DNA of 64,000 nucleotides from Amoeboaphelidium protococcarum (lineage: Eukaryota > Aphelidiomycota > Aphelidea), in NCBI GenBank assembly GCA_023515745.1, contig JALECJ010000258.1, positions 1,058,501 to 1,122,500 on the forward strand, read 5' to 3'. A program made the translations under genes and the position numbers. Positions 1-11,209 of this stretch are shown here, piece after piece. The notes under the pieces are model-generated. The model ran no database searches. It was not told where the DNA came from and was given only the letters and a program-made list of their open reading frames with translations. Every line of letters starts with the position of its first letter. The stretch's first letter is position 1.

Positions 1-265
1 AAGTAATATTTCTATGAAATTTGTACATACTGAGCCTTACTATTATATGCCAAGATACAAATAAGCTTCGTGAACAAAAAGTGTAAAACAATTATAGACA
101 AGTGCGTGAGAGGAAAGAAGAGAGACGCGTCACCAAAGTTGAAACTACAAAACGCCCGCTCGTTTCACTCTCAACTTTGCCATTCATTTTGTTTCATATT
201 CCCTTATGGTTGTCACTTCTTCTTATTACCCATTGTGCATTCGATATAGATGTTCACGTTCAGAA

Positions 266-1514
266 TCATTATTTCAGTGTCTCTTGTTAGTACTAATCCT
301 CTTCCAACTCAAAATCGCCAAAGTCTACACAGCTCGAAAACATTGGAGTGTCTACATCCATGTCATCCTCTGTCTTAACGTCAGTTACTGTTGAATCTTT
401 TGGCTATGTGACGTCTGATGTAGATTCAATGACCAGAGAGGGCTTAGTAGCAGTTGACATTTGTTCCCCAATAAGCATCTTTTACTGCGCGTTATATCCT
501 GGACATTCAAGACCAGCCTATAGAAAGCGAGGTAGCATTGATTCGCTAATGTGATGATGATCCTTCTGGATGTGCTATTTCAAAATTGTGACCGCCTGCA
601 TATACATGTCAAAGATCTCCTTTTGATGTGTCTCAGATGGCTTCACTTTTGCGTCCGTCCATTGTATCTTTTCCAGCATTGACATGATCAGTTCATAAGG
701 TCTATCAGCACATTTGCGAGAGAAATGTTGCTACAATAGTTTAGAGTAATTGATAACCGTGACTGGTATAAATCAAACACTCAAGGGGTAGATTTACCTT
801 ATAGTCCTTGCAAACCATTAGAATGGCTTGGCGTTCACTCTGAGTTATGTACTATTCCTTCTGTGACTTGGTATGATAACTCCAGTGTGGAAATAGTCTA
901 CGCATCAGCTCCTAATGGTTAGATACGCGTAGTGAAATCACGCGATTCTTCATCAACAGCTAATTTTTTAATTTGATGCAGTCCATTGCGATTCCAACGT
1001 TCTCAACTTCAATGTACGCGTCTGCCAGTGTTTTACCCATTGTTTTAGCCGGACTATCCAACGCAAGGTCCATCAAAATATGGCACGACTTGATCTGAAA
1101 CGGATCAAAATACTGTTCAATGTCGCGTCTTGAAACGTCCCACGGAATGTTTGAAATACAAATTACAACCGAATGGCACAGATCACTGACTGTGGATACA
1201 ATACACATATCACTGCTTCCAACATCACAATTACTTGCCTTACCATATGGTACAAAATTAGCCGATGCAATACTTTTAATCATTTTATTTGACATCAATC
1301 TTGGACCAGAAGAATTTTAGGAGTTTGATGATACAAAATTCTCTCTGTTACCGTGTGTTGACGCGTCTTACACCAACTTAACAACAGGAGTTGCAACACA
1401 CTTTTCTACCAATTTGACGCGTTTGGAACCCACAGGGCCATACAATCCCAGTTGAGACTTCTTGAACCATACAACTTCATCATGGATTGAAGCAAAACTT
1501 TCAAAAATAGTCAT
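266..1514 (-). CDS. RRM-domain RNA-binding protein, fungal type
   Basis: Read with TAA/TAG as Gln this is a two-exon gene: exon 1 1514-798, a 67-nt GT-AG intron 797-731, exon 2 730-266, ending at TGA, about 393 residues. The middle holds one RNA-recognition motif, with VVICISNIPWDVSRRDIEQ as the RNP2-like strand and helix and ADAYIEVENVGIAMDCI as the RNP1 side. After it comes NRVISLRVSNHQELMRRLFPHW, a pattern I associate from memory with fungal RRM proteins of unknown function. The tail is acidic and low in complexity. The first ATG after an upstream in-frame TGA (1584-1586) is at 1514. An unspliced upstream exon cannot be excluded, since a coding-like stretch with a GTAAGT donor lies at 1875-1783 on this strand. 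RNA target and role are unknown. Confidence 0.7.
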
Positions 1515-1901
1515 ATTGATACAGAGATCTCCAGACGTGTCTGATACAAAACTTGAAACAATTGAAACGAAAGAGATTGAAGCTCACATCATGAGATTAT
1601 GACTTGTTTCAAAACCATACGTTAAGCTGGTATTGAAAATTAATTAAGCAGCGATAAAACATTTTCTCATATTGTAACATACAATCTAACACAAGAGTGG
1701 TCACGGATTATTTGATGGGAGCACAAAACTGGTCACCGTTGAGGCACCAATTTCGACAGCCAATTAGAGAGCAGATACTTACGGATTTCATGAACACAAG
1801 AATTGATTCGCGTGCATCGTGGATTGTCAGTGATCGTAGTTTATCAATTTCAGCTTCTTTCCTCACTTATTACATAGAGTCATCCAATTATAATAGTAAC
1901 A

Positions 1902-3188
1902 ATGTCTTTGTATATGAAATAATAATGTGATGACAGCAATGGTAATTTCTCTTAGCATTATCCAAAATCTCCGCGTCGACAGCAATCACGGCGAGCTTCA
2001 TCAGGTAAAGTCGATATTAGCTAGTAGTGTTTAAACACTCAAAAATTCTACAAACTCGAATAAGGCTCGATGCTGAAAAGATCGATATCAAGCATGCGGT
2101 AAAGAAATGCAGTCAATAACGCTGTAAAAGGTGGCGTAAATCATCCTGGTCATATTCGTACAAGGGGTAAAATGACTGATGATCGTAAGGGACAATCTAA
2201 ATCGCCAGGCATCTAGATGTAAAAGTGTTATACTCCTCAAATTGATTTGCAGGCTAGTGGTAAATTATAGAGAAAAAAACTAAAACGCTCAATGTCTTTA
2301 CCTCTTACAAGACGTGATAAGTAGCTGATCCACTCTGTTCATCAATCCCATGCCTCCTCGTCTAAAGATATTCTTGATCGCAAGATTAATCAGGGAAAGC
2401 CGAAAAGTATGGAGATTAATCAATTAAGGTAATAGCTATAGCTACCATCCAAAGTTATGCTTCGCTTGAAATTGCTTAATCCTCAATCTACCGTTGCCCT
2501 GTCTGGAGTTCAAGCATGTCCTCTGCTATCAGATAAACTCATATTGCGCAAGTCTGAGTAGATGCAATAGTAGCGGGAAGTTGTTGTTGCTGATATATAA
2601 AAAGGAGGTCTCAATCCACTGCTTAAGTCTAATGTCCCATTGGCTTATTTTCTTGCATACCTTATTCGAAGTCTCGCGCCTGAAAATCTTTTGTTTTATC
2701 TGGCAGTGACGCGATATTAGAATGAACTGCATCTCTCTCCGTCCATTCAGGCCAAGTAGGCGCGTAAAATCTGTAAAATGTTCTTTGAAGACGAATCTTC
2801 AATGCAGCTCAATTTGAACTAGAAAGTTGTCGAGGAAACTAGGGCGATGATCCGCACGAGTTTTGACAGAGCCGATCGAGATCCTAATGCTGTCGTATCA
2901 ACTCATCGATGCTTCGATCCAGCTGTTAAAGCAGTCAAATTGATGCTTGAAGACTCTTATCGCGGATTCAAAAAAGATGAGCTGTTCCAGAAGATGGTTA
3001 ATGACTTGGCAGACACTGTTGAATTCAGCGACGTTCATCGATCTCATGCGTACAATGTTTTGAAGCAATCACTAAAAGGCCTCAATCAAGATCCTGCATT
3101 TTATCCAGTTTTGGTGGCTGAGATGGCCAAATTCTGTCGCGATCGATTAAAGCTAATTTAAAAGCCTCACAGTGCTAGATAGCGGTGA
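1902..3188 (+). CDS. RGS-domain protein (regulator of G-protein signalling)
   Basis: Two exons, 1902-2004 and 2065-3188, joined across a 60-nt GT-AG intron in phase 1, give about 408 residues ending at TGA. Residues 1-210 are basic, Ser/Gln-rich and probably disordered. Residues about 215-355 form an RGS domain: NVPLAYFLAYLIRSLAPENLL matches the N-terminal helices and CFDPAVKAVKLMLEDSY the C-terminal helices. RGS domains bind activated G-alpha and speed GTP hydrolysis. No second domain or membrane segment is visible. A short C-terminal extension follows the domain. The start at 1902 is the first ATG that keeps frame through the intron. The RRM gene lies divergently upstream, with about 390 bp between their starts. 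Which G protein it serves cannot be seen. Confidence 0.72.
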
Positions 3189-3297
3189 TATGTGTACAGT
3201 AGATATATCTGTAAACCATTGAAAGCGTGTGAATGGTGATATGAACGCTAAATATAAATAATGTTGAATTAAAATCACAAATACAACTTTTATTTAA

Positions 3298-4737
3298 TCA
3301 TTTTCTAGGGTCAAGAAACTCATTAGGCACAATAAAATTGAGCTCCGATAAAGTGCTATTGTTAGGAGCTTCATTGACATTAAGAAGTGCGCATAGAATC
3401 TTATAAACGTCTAGATTAGACATTCCAGCAGATTCTGCAATTGTGAAATTTTTGGCAAACTACGGGCCATGTCCAATGAATATAGAGTGCATATCAGGAT
3501 CCCGCGGATCGTAGCCATGAGTTCCTTTGAGGAAATAGTCACCTCTCTTCTAGGAGATGGTGTAAGGCTGATCTGCAACCAAAATTATCGGCGAGATTCT
3601 ATCGCTATTGCTGTATTAGTAGATGGGCGGTATTTCACCGCGTTTATAAACGTTCCAAGTCTTGTCTTTAACACTTTAATTCTTCAGAGCAGTGTAGACA
3701 ACATCAGCAACAGAATCGTTGTGGGGCTGGATGTGAAGTACGGGAGAGCCATCGTAAACGGTAATATAATTTGTCACATTCAGACCGGCAGAGGTTTAGA
3801 TATCTTCCAAGTAGACTACTTTATTCGGATCAGTCGCAGCCATACCGTGATCACTGACAATAACCAAATTGACATAATCTAGAGCATTTCTTGCCTTCAA
3901 TCCATCAACCAATCGACCAATAGCATCGGTATCAACTCTCTTAATCTCTTCGTCCACAGCGGAAGAATCAGGCCCGTTTGCGTGACCTGTGGAATCGACA
4001 GAGGAGATGTACATTGCAATCAAATCTGGTCCATAAGTCTGATCCCAGGCGTATCGTTCACCGAGCCATTCAAGCACTTGATCAACACGCGCACTATTAT
4101 CCATCTCTTTAGCCTGGCTGTATGGAATATATCGATCTGGATGCATCCCATTAACAGGCGCCTCACTACCAGGCCAGAAGCAGACATTCGAGCTGAGTTA
4201 TTATCGCTTGATAGTATTCCATATTGGCTCACCTAGCCACCATCGAGGATCCTTGCTACAAGTATCGTTGGTATAGGTGAAGACATCATCAATCACCGGG
4301 TCATAGAATTGATTAGAAACGATACCATGGCTCTCAGACAGGAGACCAGTCACGATAGACCAATGATTCGGGAAAGTTTTGCTGGGAAATTCTGGCTGCA
4401 TAAAAGGGGCATGTACACCATTATCGATAAGCCGCTATAGATTCGGAGTCAACTAACGCTGCAGATACCTGGCTGCAAATCCATCTAGCGATATGAGAAT
4501 CACCGGGTTAGGCCTATCAGCCGGTGATATTTGACCATCTCTGCTTATCACCAGAGCTATAGAGAGACTGAATACTGTAATGAATAGAGCAGATAGACAG
4601 CCTATAATCAGCCACAATTTCCACTTTCGCTGCTATATATGCTAAATTACAATCTGTTGCTTTTCCACTTAAAACCCGTCCTCCTCATCTACATTCTTAA
4701 TTATTAATTGATCCTTTTCCATATTTTCCATTAACAT
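3298..4737 (-). CDS. Ectonucleotide pyrophosphatase/phosphodiesterase (ENPP family)
   Basis: Single exon, 479 residues, TGA stop. It is a type II membrane protein: a short cytosolic N-terminus with Gln from TAA/TAG, one hydrophobic segment at about 41-65, then the catalytic domain outside the cytosol. All key ENPP residues are visible: Asp in VILISLDGF, the nucleophile Thr121 in SKTFPNHWSIVTG, Asp248 and His252 in SSVDSTGHANGP, Asp296 and His297 in IVSDHGM, and His about 407 in GTHGYDP. Together they bind two zinc ions and cleave phosphodiester or pyrophosphate bonds. The domain is compact, without the nuclease-like or somatomedin domains of animal ENPP1-3, so it resembles fungal or ENPP4-7-like proteins. 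Several Asn-X-Ser/Thr sites fit glycosylation. Substrate is not predictable. Confidence 0.9.
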
Positions 4738-5117
4738 TTACTCTCCGAGCATTCAATTAATCAATCAATCAATCAATAATGTACACTGAATGGGACTTGA
4801 TGGAGAAAATCTGAAAAAACGATAGAAAATCACTCAATTCTACTAAGAGGAGCGGAAGTGATCTAAAATTAGAAAGCTCGCGGAAAATCCTCAGTAATCT
4901 ACGGAATAAACAAATACAAAGGATGGTAAAATAAAACGCGTTTATTATTGTAAAGATCATCTGTGACTAACAACAAAATCAACTGATAAAGAATTTTATC
5001 ATCCGCACACACACACCCAACTTCGACAAGCAATCTATCTCCACACTCTTCTCCAGGACGCGACCATCAAACAGGGCCGCCAGAATTCCATCCACTAAGA
5101 GTTGGTTACTGATAGAC
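4738..5117. other. Intergenic with an AATC microsatellite
   Basis: Between the starts of the ENPP gene and the 3' end of the next minus-strand gene. It holds a short (AATC)n run at about 4755-4780 and a CA-rich run at about 5008-5020. A 63-codon minus-strand ORF (4960-4769) is hydrophobic but has no recognisable feature and is within chance length for a one-stop-codon code. Confidence 0.5.
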
Positions 5118-5817
5118 TCAAATGGCTGCCAGATTTAAATCATGACATTTCAAAGCCTTAGATAGCAATAGTACTTCTAATACTGTTAAGCGTATCCCGC
5201 CTACTACATAATGTAATTCTCGCTGGATGCATTTTAAATGCTACTACAAACGAGCGGTCAGATTATACAATCACAGAGCATTGACAAAACTTACCATTAT
5301 CAGAAATACACTATCCAATGCACGTCTCAAATGGCCAGAGGCACGACATACAAAAGAATGAATCGCTATAAAAATTACAGTACTTAAAGACATACATTCA
5401 TCATCAAGTTCTTCATCACCGGTGTCCAACTCGGATAAGAAGAGACCTGGGCCGTTCATTGCGGCAGACATTAAGAGAGGCAACTTGGAAGCTAATGCTA
5501 CACACATATAGATACACAGATATCAATATCGACGAATAGAATTTAATCTTACCAATTCCAACAGCTCTCTTGGCAGCAGCGCGTTCTATCGACGCGAAAG
5601 TAGTCTTGGCTTAGTAAGTGAACTTTCCGCTGGCAGACGGCTTGAAATCAAATCCTGCAGCTTTGGCATACTGAGCAAATGATGAGTATTTCCTGTGGGA
5701 TGATGATGATGATGACTGATATTGCTATCTGAATGACTTGCCAAAGTTTGCAGAACTAAAATTTCTAAAGCCGCCAGCCCCGCGCGAATAAGCTCTGCTG
5801 GATGCACCGCGAAACAT
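5118..5817 (-). CDS. Predicted mitochondrion-targeted protein of unknown function
   Basis: Three exons are proposed: 5817-5553, 5497-5295 and 5243-5118, with GT-AG introns of 55 nt (phase 1) and 51 nt (phase 0), giving about 197 residues ending at TGA. The N-terminus is rich in Arg, Ser, Ala and aromatics with no acidic residue for over 40 positions (MFRGASSRAYSRGAGGFRNF), typical of a mitochondrial presequence. Residues about 30-45 include a Ser run. The rest has a short acidic stretch (ELDTGDEELDDE) and hydrophobic helices near the C-terminus. I do not recognise the family. The last intron could instead be retained, and the 30-nt segment after the acidic stretch has splice-like ends, so the C-terminal half is uncertain. 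Confidence 0.45.
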
Positions 5818-5886
5818 TATAGATTCTAGTGGTAATTGTGTGATATATTGTCGGGCGGAAACAAAGCTGTGATACTGAGCGAACTA

Positions 5887-6114
5887 ATGACGAAATCGTT
5901 ACAAACGCGCAGCTCTCTCTTTAAAAGTTTTGGCGATTTGGGTCAAGGTCTCTCTTTTGTCGCGATTCCATTCTTTCTGCTGTCAGTCGCTGTTCTCTGG
6001 CTAATCGTCGATGTTGTTAAGCAGACGAATTATGGAAATGGCGATCGCAACACTTCTGCAAGATCTCTATTAAATTCCATCAACAGCATTTACACATTTA
6101 TTCTAGATATTTGA
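5887..6114 (+). CDS. Small single-pass membrane protein, unrecognised
   Basis: A 75-residue ORF beginning at the first ATG of an open frame and ending at TGA. A basic, Ser-rich N-terminus (MTKSLQTRSSLFKSF) is followed by one strongly hydrophobic segment at about 21-42 (LSFVAIPFFLLSVAVLWLIV), then a hydrophilic tail. It lies divergent from the predicted mitochondrial protein gene, with about 70 bp between starts. The N-terminus could target mitochondria, as in small respiratory-chain or MICOS subunits, but no family motif is visible. Chance ORFs of this length occur in this genome, although the clean topology argues mildly for a real gene. Confidence 0.35.
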   Translation: MTKSLQTRSSLFKSFGDLGQGLSFVAIPFFLLSVAVLWLIVDVVKQTNYGNGDRNTSARSLLNSINSIYTFILDI

Positions 6115-6723
6115 ATTTTAGTCTGTATTTAAGAACATACTGATATTTTTGCATCAGCTATTCATTAGAACTGAATGACGCGAGACTTCTCAACAATTAC
6201 AGGTGTTCCGAATTGGAATCAATTGAATTGACCTTTTAGAAGTATCGGTTCTCTATATCGAAGTACACGATGAATTAAAACAAAAAATAGTCGTTTACAA
6301 GTATCTGGAGAAATAGTTAAAATCGCCTATAAAAACTTGCCGCCATGCACACCACAGCCGTACGTCGCCCTGGAAAAGACCAGGGGCCTCATAAAAGACT
6401 GTTTGAGTCGGTAAATTGGCACTGCGCCACCTACACCCGCTAGGCTACGTAGTAAAATTGAAATCAATAACTTACAACAAACTGTTTGAATCCGTGTAGC
6501 ATTTTAAATTATTAGAATACATTTTGGTTAAAATCACATTAACTGTGCCTTGTATCAACGAACAGAATGATCACAATATCGTGTTTCGAGTTACGGTCAT
6601 GCTGTTACATTCACCTGAAAGCCGTGGTAACATGTGCCCCTGAATCCACGGAAAATTATAATCTTCCCATTAAATAAATTTAGCTTTTTCTAGACCTTTA
6701 ATAATACATTCGTAATTATTAAT
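6115..6723. other. Non-coding stretch with a GC-rich segment
   Basis: No recognised gene. Around 6340-6465 the base composition becomes clearly GC-richer than its AT-rich surroundings and contains a perfect 7-bp inverted repeat (CCCTGGaaaagaCCAGGG on the plus strand, about 6370-6387). On the minus strand a two-exon ORF from about 6512 can be drawn with a 30-nt intron, but that is shorter than every other intron here. A structured RNA or a decayed gene are both possible. Confidence 0.4.
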
Positions 6724-7857
6724 ATGTTGCTCTGGTACTAGCTTATCTTGTCGTGCTTGCTCGTGATGCATTTGGTGAACGCGAATTACAATGAAATGTA
6801 AAGGTGCAAAGGCTTTGCCGAATATCTTCAGAGTCGACGCTTCATTTGATATCTGGCATCTGGTAGCTACGCAAGAGTATACTAAATATCAGATGGCACG
6901 GTTATAAAGACTCCAAGCTCGGAGTTGGGCGGCGAGTAGATAGAGAAAGAGGTGCTCATTTCTCATGAATTGTCTGATCTGCTCGATGCCGGATATATTC
7001 GTGGCGTAGTATAATTTTACTATGCAATGTATTGTCCAACTACAGCAATATTGCTTCCTTCTGAATCTAATTATTATCTTTAGATGGAGAAACTAGATAA
7101 ACCCATGGTATCTTACTTGGCTAGTTTGTCGGCGTCGTTTCAAGTCTTTGAAACATCGCGATCTTTTCTACTGCAAATTCTATCTACGTTGTATGTCGCC
7201 AACTAACTGACAGGTTTTGTAATGCTGGACACTAATCCTGCCAATTTGATGATCAAAAGCGCGTATGATCGTCGACGGCATTTTGATAGCCTGTCTATCG
7301 TAGTCTCGGATTTCGACTCCTTCCTCATTCCACCCTCAGCGTCTAATTGTTAAATGGTAAAGATGATTGATTTTGGGCACGCGTAAATCATCCATGATGG
7401 CATAATTGTCTAGTCTGGCGAAATTTGGCATTCAGGGATTTATCATCAAGATGTCAATGCTAGATTTGCAGTTTTCGCAGTGCTATCTGTGCTCCCTATT
7501 GACGCGTTACTTTCATTGCGACAAACCGCCTCTGAATAGTATCAACAATTGGATGATATCGCCAAGTACGTCTTGCAATATCACATGAAAGCTTATAAGT
7601 CCTGCTGGATATCCGCCGATAATCTTATATCTTTTGTATCCTCAATCCAGTAGAATGAAATGAAATAGGCTTGTGTTCGTGAATCTCTGCTGGATCAGCC
7701 GCTGTATCAGTCATTGAGCTGGACTAAACTATTTAATTAGGCAATCTTTTCAGAATTGCGTTCTCATGGTAAAAACATAAATGATGCCCAAGTGATACCT
7801 TATGCAAATATATATGGCCACAACAACAACAATAATGATGGAGAAATGAATTAATGA
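6724..7857 (+). pseudogene. Tandem secretory protein-kinase-like gene, copy 1, with in-frame TGA
   Basis: The ATG at 6724 opens with a signal peptide (MLLWYQLILSCLLVMHLVNA). Codon 42 (6847-6849) is TGA, the genome's stop, yet the same frame then stays open for 335 codons to TGA at 7855. That frame encodes a kinase-like domain matching copy 2 downstream: glycine loop YLASGSYARVY right after the TGA, a candidate ATP-binding Lys in TVIKTPSS, catalytic-loop-like LDTNPANLM, and MVKMIDFGHAQ in place of DFG. A poly-Asn tail (about 7818-7835) precedes the end. No GT-AG intron I tried removes the TGA, because the glycine loop begins at once after it. Either this copy is newly inactivated, the TGA is read through, or there is a base error. 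The remainder shows no other damage. Confidence 0.65.
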
Positions 7858-8300
7858 TTCTATCATGCTCTGTCTCTCTGCGACTATACAATGTAGTCTC
7901 AATGCGGTGTGGGTTAGTTTCTTAACGCGTAGTCTATATTATGAGCGATTTATTTAGACTGCTTTAAATAAAGTAGAATAGACTATAATTTTATCTTCTT
8001 TACATTTTTATATTATTACCGAACGCGAAATGTTAATTTATGTCCTCGTGAATTTTCATAAAGATTGCCACAATGACAAACATTGGATCGACACCGTGAC
8101 TCAAGATCAAAAGCGCGCGCGTGGTTTCACACGCCGTGTGATGCAATTGGCTGAGATTGAAAAATCGTGTCACACATCATCGCAATACTTAGCCGTAATC
8201 ACCCTATTAATAATCAATCATTTTCTTCTCTTCCCATACCAGCTAATAATTCTAAAGTACACGATATAAAAGATAGCATAGAGAAAGCTGATCGGGTGGG
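7858..8300. other. Spacer between the tandem kinase-like genes
   Basis: No recognised gene. An ATG at 8030 opens a frame that reads past 8269 into the next gene under this genetic code, with no family signature. The segment presumably holds the promoter of the second kinase-like gene. Confidence 0.4.
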
Positions 8301-9743
8301 ATGAAAAGCAATTTGACATTGCTTTACGCGTTTCTGGCTGTAATTACACTCAATGCTGGCATTTTCACCTACGCGACTAACGCGCTGAAATTTAAAGATT
8401 GCGCTGCCCTCCGCGCTGTTCTGGTGTCTAACAGAGTCAAGTATATTGGCTCCGGCACGTATGGCCGCACCTACAAAGTGGGGACTTAATATGCAATAAA
8501 GGTGAATTCTATTCAATATGGCGATAACAATAACAATAACATTGATGATGATGATGAATATTATGATTATAAGCGATACAGTTTCTAGCATGAAATCCTG
8601 ATCAATTTTGAGCTGACGCGTTTACGTGATCTCACGCCGAATTTTGTGGCGCTGCTCGATACATTTATCTGTCAGAGACCGACGAAACTGGGCCCCGTGC
8701 AGAATGGCATGTATGCGATGATGGAGTACCTTGATGGCTCAATGCAAGGTTATTTTGAGCAGTTAGATATTTAGCGTGTGTTGCCTGCCATGTCCTCAAT
8801 GCTGCTCCAACTCTTTGCTGCCTTTGACATTGCGTATCATCACCTAAGATTTGTGTAAGCCGATATGAATCCACGCAATCTGATGACTAAAATTCTACCC
8901 TCTGGACAGAGCGGAGAAGCGCCATCACCTTTTGTGTCAAATAGCGGAACCAAATGTTTTCACTTGGTCACCTTCACTGATATTCTGATTCCGGCAGATT
9001 TAACCGATAATCGTATGGCCAAGATTATTGATTTTGGAGATAGTCAGATTTAGATGAATAAGAAGATTGTCGCGTCCAATTCAGCTCATACGAATGTTGA
9101 ACTTCCTAAAGATTTCAATGCTAGATTTGCAATGTTGGCCATGATATATTCCATCAGCTATGATTAATTGAAGGAGTTGTCTGATGATCCGGCGCATCGA
9201 ATCTACTTTTCATTGTTTTAAAGTCTGGCTGAAATTGTACTCAGTATTTCTGATAGTCAACTGTATGGTGCCTGCATTGTTGGCGATGAATATAACGTTC
9301 TGACATTCAGAGATGCTCTGGATAACGATTACAGAAGTCATTGTATTCGAGAGGCCATCATGAATTAGAAAGTGTTTGATAAGCGTCCTCTGTAGTGGGC
9401 ATATTTGTACAATCATCCATTCTTTGCTTAATCACATTCACAGAGTCAGTGTCAGCAGATTATTCCAATTGGTGATTTGAGTCAGGTTCATCGTGAATTT
9501 AGTGTTGGTGGTCTGGGCGGTACTAACTACCGATTTGATGCTATTAGAGGCGACTCGTTAGATTCAAGTTATAGTTCTCTAAGTAGAACAAACTCCGATT
9601 AGGAGCAATAACGCAGATTAATAAGATTGCGTGGCAGACTGGAATATCGCCTTACTAGTTCTATGGATGACATATCAGAATTGATGGACATAGATACTGA
9701 TTCGTAAGTGGAAGTGGATGCGGATCAAAGATACTTTATGTGA
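8301..9743 (+). CDS. Signal-peptide-bearing protein-kinase-like protein, copy 2
   Basis: Single exon, 480 residues, TGA stop. The first 25 or so residues (MKSNLTLLYAFLAVITLNAG) form a signal peptide, so the protein probably works in the ER, Golgi or outside the cell. A kinase fold follows: glycine loop IGSGTYGRTYK at about 48-58, Lys67 in QYAIKV, Asp188 and Asn193 in QADMNPRNLM replacing the usual HRD..N, and Asp244 in KIIDFGDSQ. The catalytic residues are retained although HRD is changed, so activity is plausible. A run of Asn then Asp codons (about 8525-8555) sits between strands of the N-lobe. The Ser/Asp-rich C-terminus lacks a membrane anchor or ER-retention signal. It is paralogous to the gene at 6724-7857. 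I do not recognise the subfamily. Confidence 0.75.
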
Positions 9744-10022
9744 ATTAAATTTCATTCACGTTATATACTGATGGTATAATGATGACTCTATATATATATA
9801 TTCGTGAAACAACTTGGATTAGACTTTATATATGGATATAATTTTTTTTTCTGTTCATCATCATCTTCATTATCTTCATCACGTACTCATAGGTGAAAAC
9901 GCAGTAATCGCATAGCGTTCGCACAAAGTGTCAGACACGTTGAATGTACACTGAGAATACGACAACACCCATAATGTACAACGACCAATCTACACCATTT
10001 ACATTAGGGATCATACACAGAA

Positions 10023-10872
10023 TCAATCATAAGATGAATTCATACTTCTAACGCGTTATCCTCGGTCAGTTATCAGATCGCCGTATACATCAGGGAATGC
10101 GATAATATTGTATATGGAATGCACAACGCAAATTGTTAGAAACGACTGGGTGCGCAAATACAATTACGAAGCAATCATTCCAAACACGGAGGTATAAGCA
10201 TACTACAACAAAGTACCAAGTACTGCATTAATAGCTTCAGAACGCAACTTTGCGACTCGTAACTTTCCAAACAAGTGGTGAAGATGAGCTACACACATTC
10301 GGGAGGTGAGACACATCATATGCATGGTATATTGTATGGAGGAAGTCTAACTTACAAAATCCAAAGAACTGAGGAGCAAGAAGTATAATCTACATATTGG
10401 TAAAACCATCACGTTGCAACAGGTACGTGATACATACTCTGTAAATGAACTCTTCCACAGCCGGAGCTATAACAAAGTTTCTTAAAATAATCAAGAGCCA
10501 AGATTATTCAAATTCGATCTGCGCCTTCAAGTATTACACCACCGAGCCATAGTAAAGAATTTGCACTATAACAGGACCTAGGACAAGACTGATGGCCACG
10601 AATACAGCTCTTAAATTCAGACTCAGCTATTACGGTCCTGTAAGCGTGTTCATAAAGTAGGAATTCATGCTGGTATAAGCATCATGGTAGGCGATAGATA
10701 TGATACATAAGACGCAGGTAAACAGTGCAGCAAGCAATCTATATCTCACAACAAGTAAATCATCCCGATGCAAGTACCTGATTGATCGAGGAACTAAAAT
10801 GTACAAATTCACTACCAGTAACGCCGATAACAATGAACAATGTAGAATGCCATTCATTTAATGTATTGACAT
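10023..10872 (-). CDS. RCE1: CAAX prenyl endopeptidase RCE1
   Basis: Two exons, 10872-10356 and 10288-10023, with a 67-nt GT-AG intron in phase 1, giving about 260 residues ending at TGA. RCE1 is a polytopic ER-membrane protease that removes the -AAX tripeptide from prenylated CAAX proteins such as Ras and Rho. The conserved catalytic features are present: the Glu-Glu pair in FVIAPAVEEFIYR, the FGFSHLHHL motif rebuilt exactly across the splice site, and the C-terminal LRTQSFLTICVVHSIYNI helix with its His. Several hydrophobic helices precede them. The start is the more upstream of two in-frame ATGs, 10872, with an in-frame TGA shortly upstream; 10857 is the alternative. The length is a little shorter than the human enzyme. 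Confidence 0.92.
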
Positions 10873-10936
10873 TAAAATGGGTCAAGTTGTGGTGTGTTTA
10901 ACAGGTACAGTTGCACAACTTACAGTACTGTAACGA

Positions 10937-11209
10937 ATGAAAGTTCCACGATTGATCGCCTCGACTAAACGGCAAAGCCGTCAATGGAAGGAAGATGAAT
11001 GCTCGTAAGTGTTCAGTATATACAACAAGTAGGCACTCCGATTTCATTTAATTTGTGATGCTTTCTGCGTAGGCTGGCTAACTACGCGTGTGACAATTGA
11101 GACAGGGCAGATATTAGCGTCTCGAAAGTGCGGGAGATGTGAAACACTCCACCTGCTCGACGGTCATGTGCTGAGTCGCTGCGTTGTTAAAAAGATTCGG
11201 GTTGAATGA
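10937..11209 (+). CDS. Hypothetical small protein, doubtful
   Basis: A 90-codon ORF divergent from RCE1, starting 64 bp from its start codon. The C-terminal half contains one CxxC (SRKCGRCETLHLLDGHV) and ends with a basic VVKKIRVE before TGA. A GTAAGT...TAG segment (about 11007-11074) looks like an intron, but removing it leads quickly to TGA, so the unspliced reading is given. A second ORF of about 60 codons starts four bases before the first one's TGA ends, so a longer frameshifted or spliced gene is possible. No family is recognised. Confidence 0.25.

Noticed and set aside
4769-4960. Small hydrophobic ORF upstream of ENPP
   Set aside because: 63 codons, no motif, and AT-rich sequence yields hydrophobic codons by chance.
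6330-6470. SRP RNA gene (a GGTGGCGC-like word on the minus strand)
   Set aside because: The S-domain loop and GNAR tetraloop region expected for SRP RNA could not be found.
8030-8269. ORF between the kinase-like genes
   Set aside because: Under the host code the frame does not stop at 8269 but runs into the next gene; no homology recognised.
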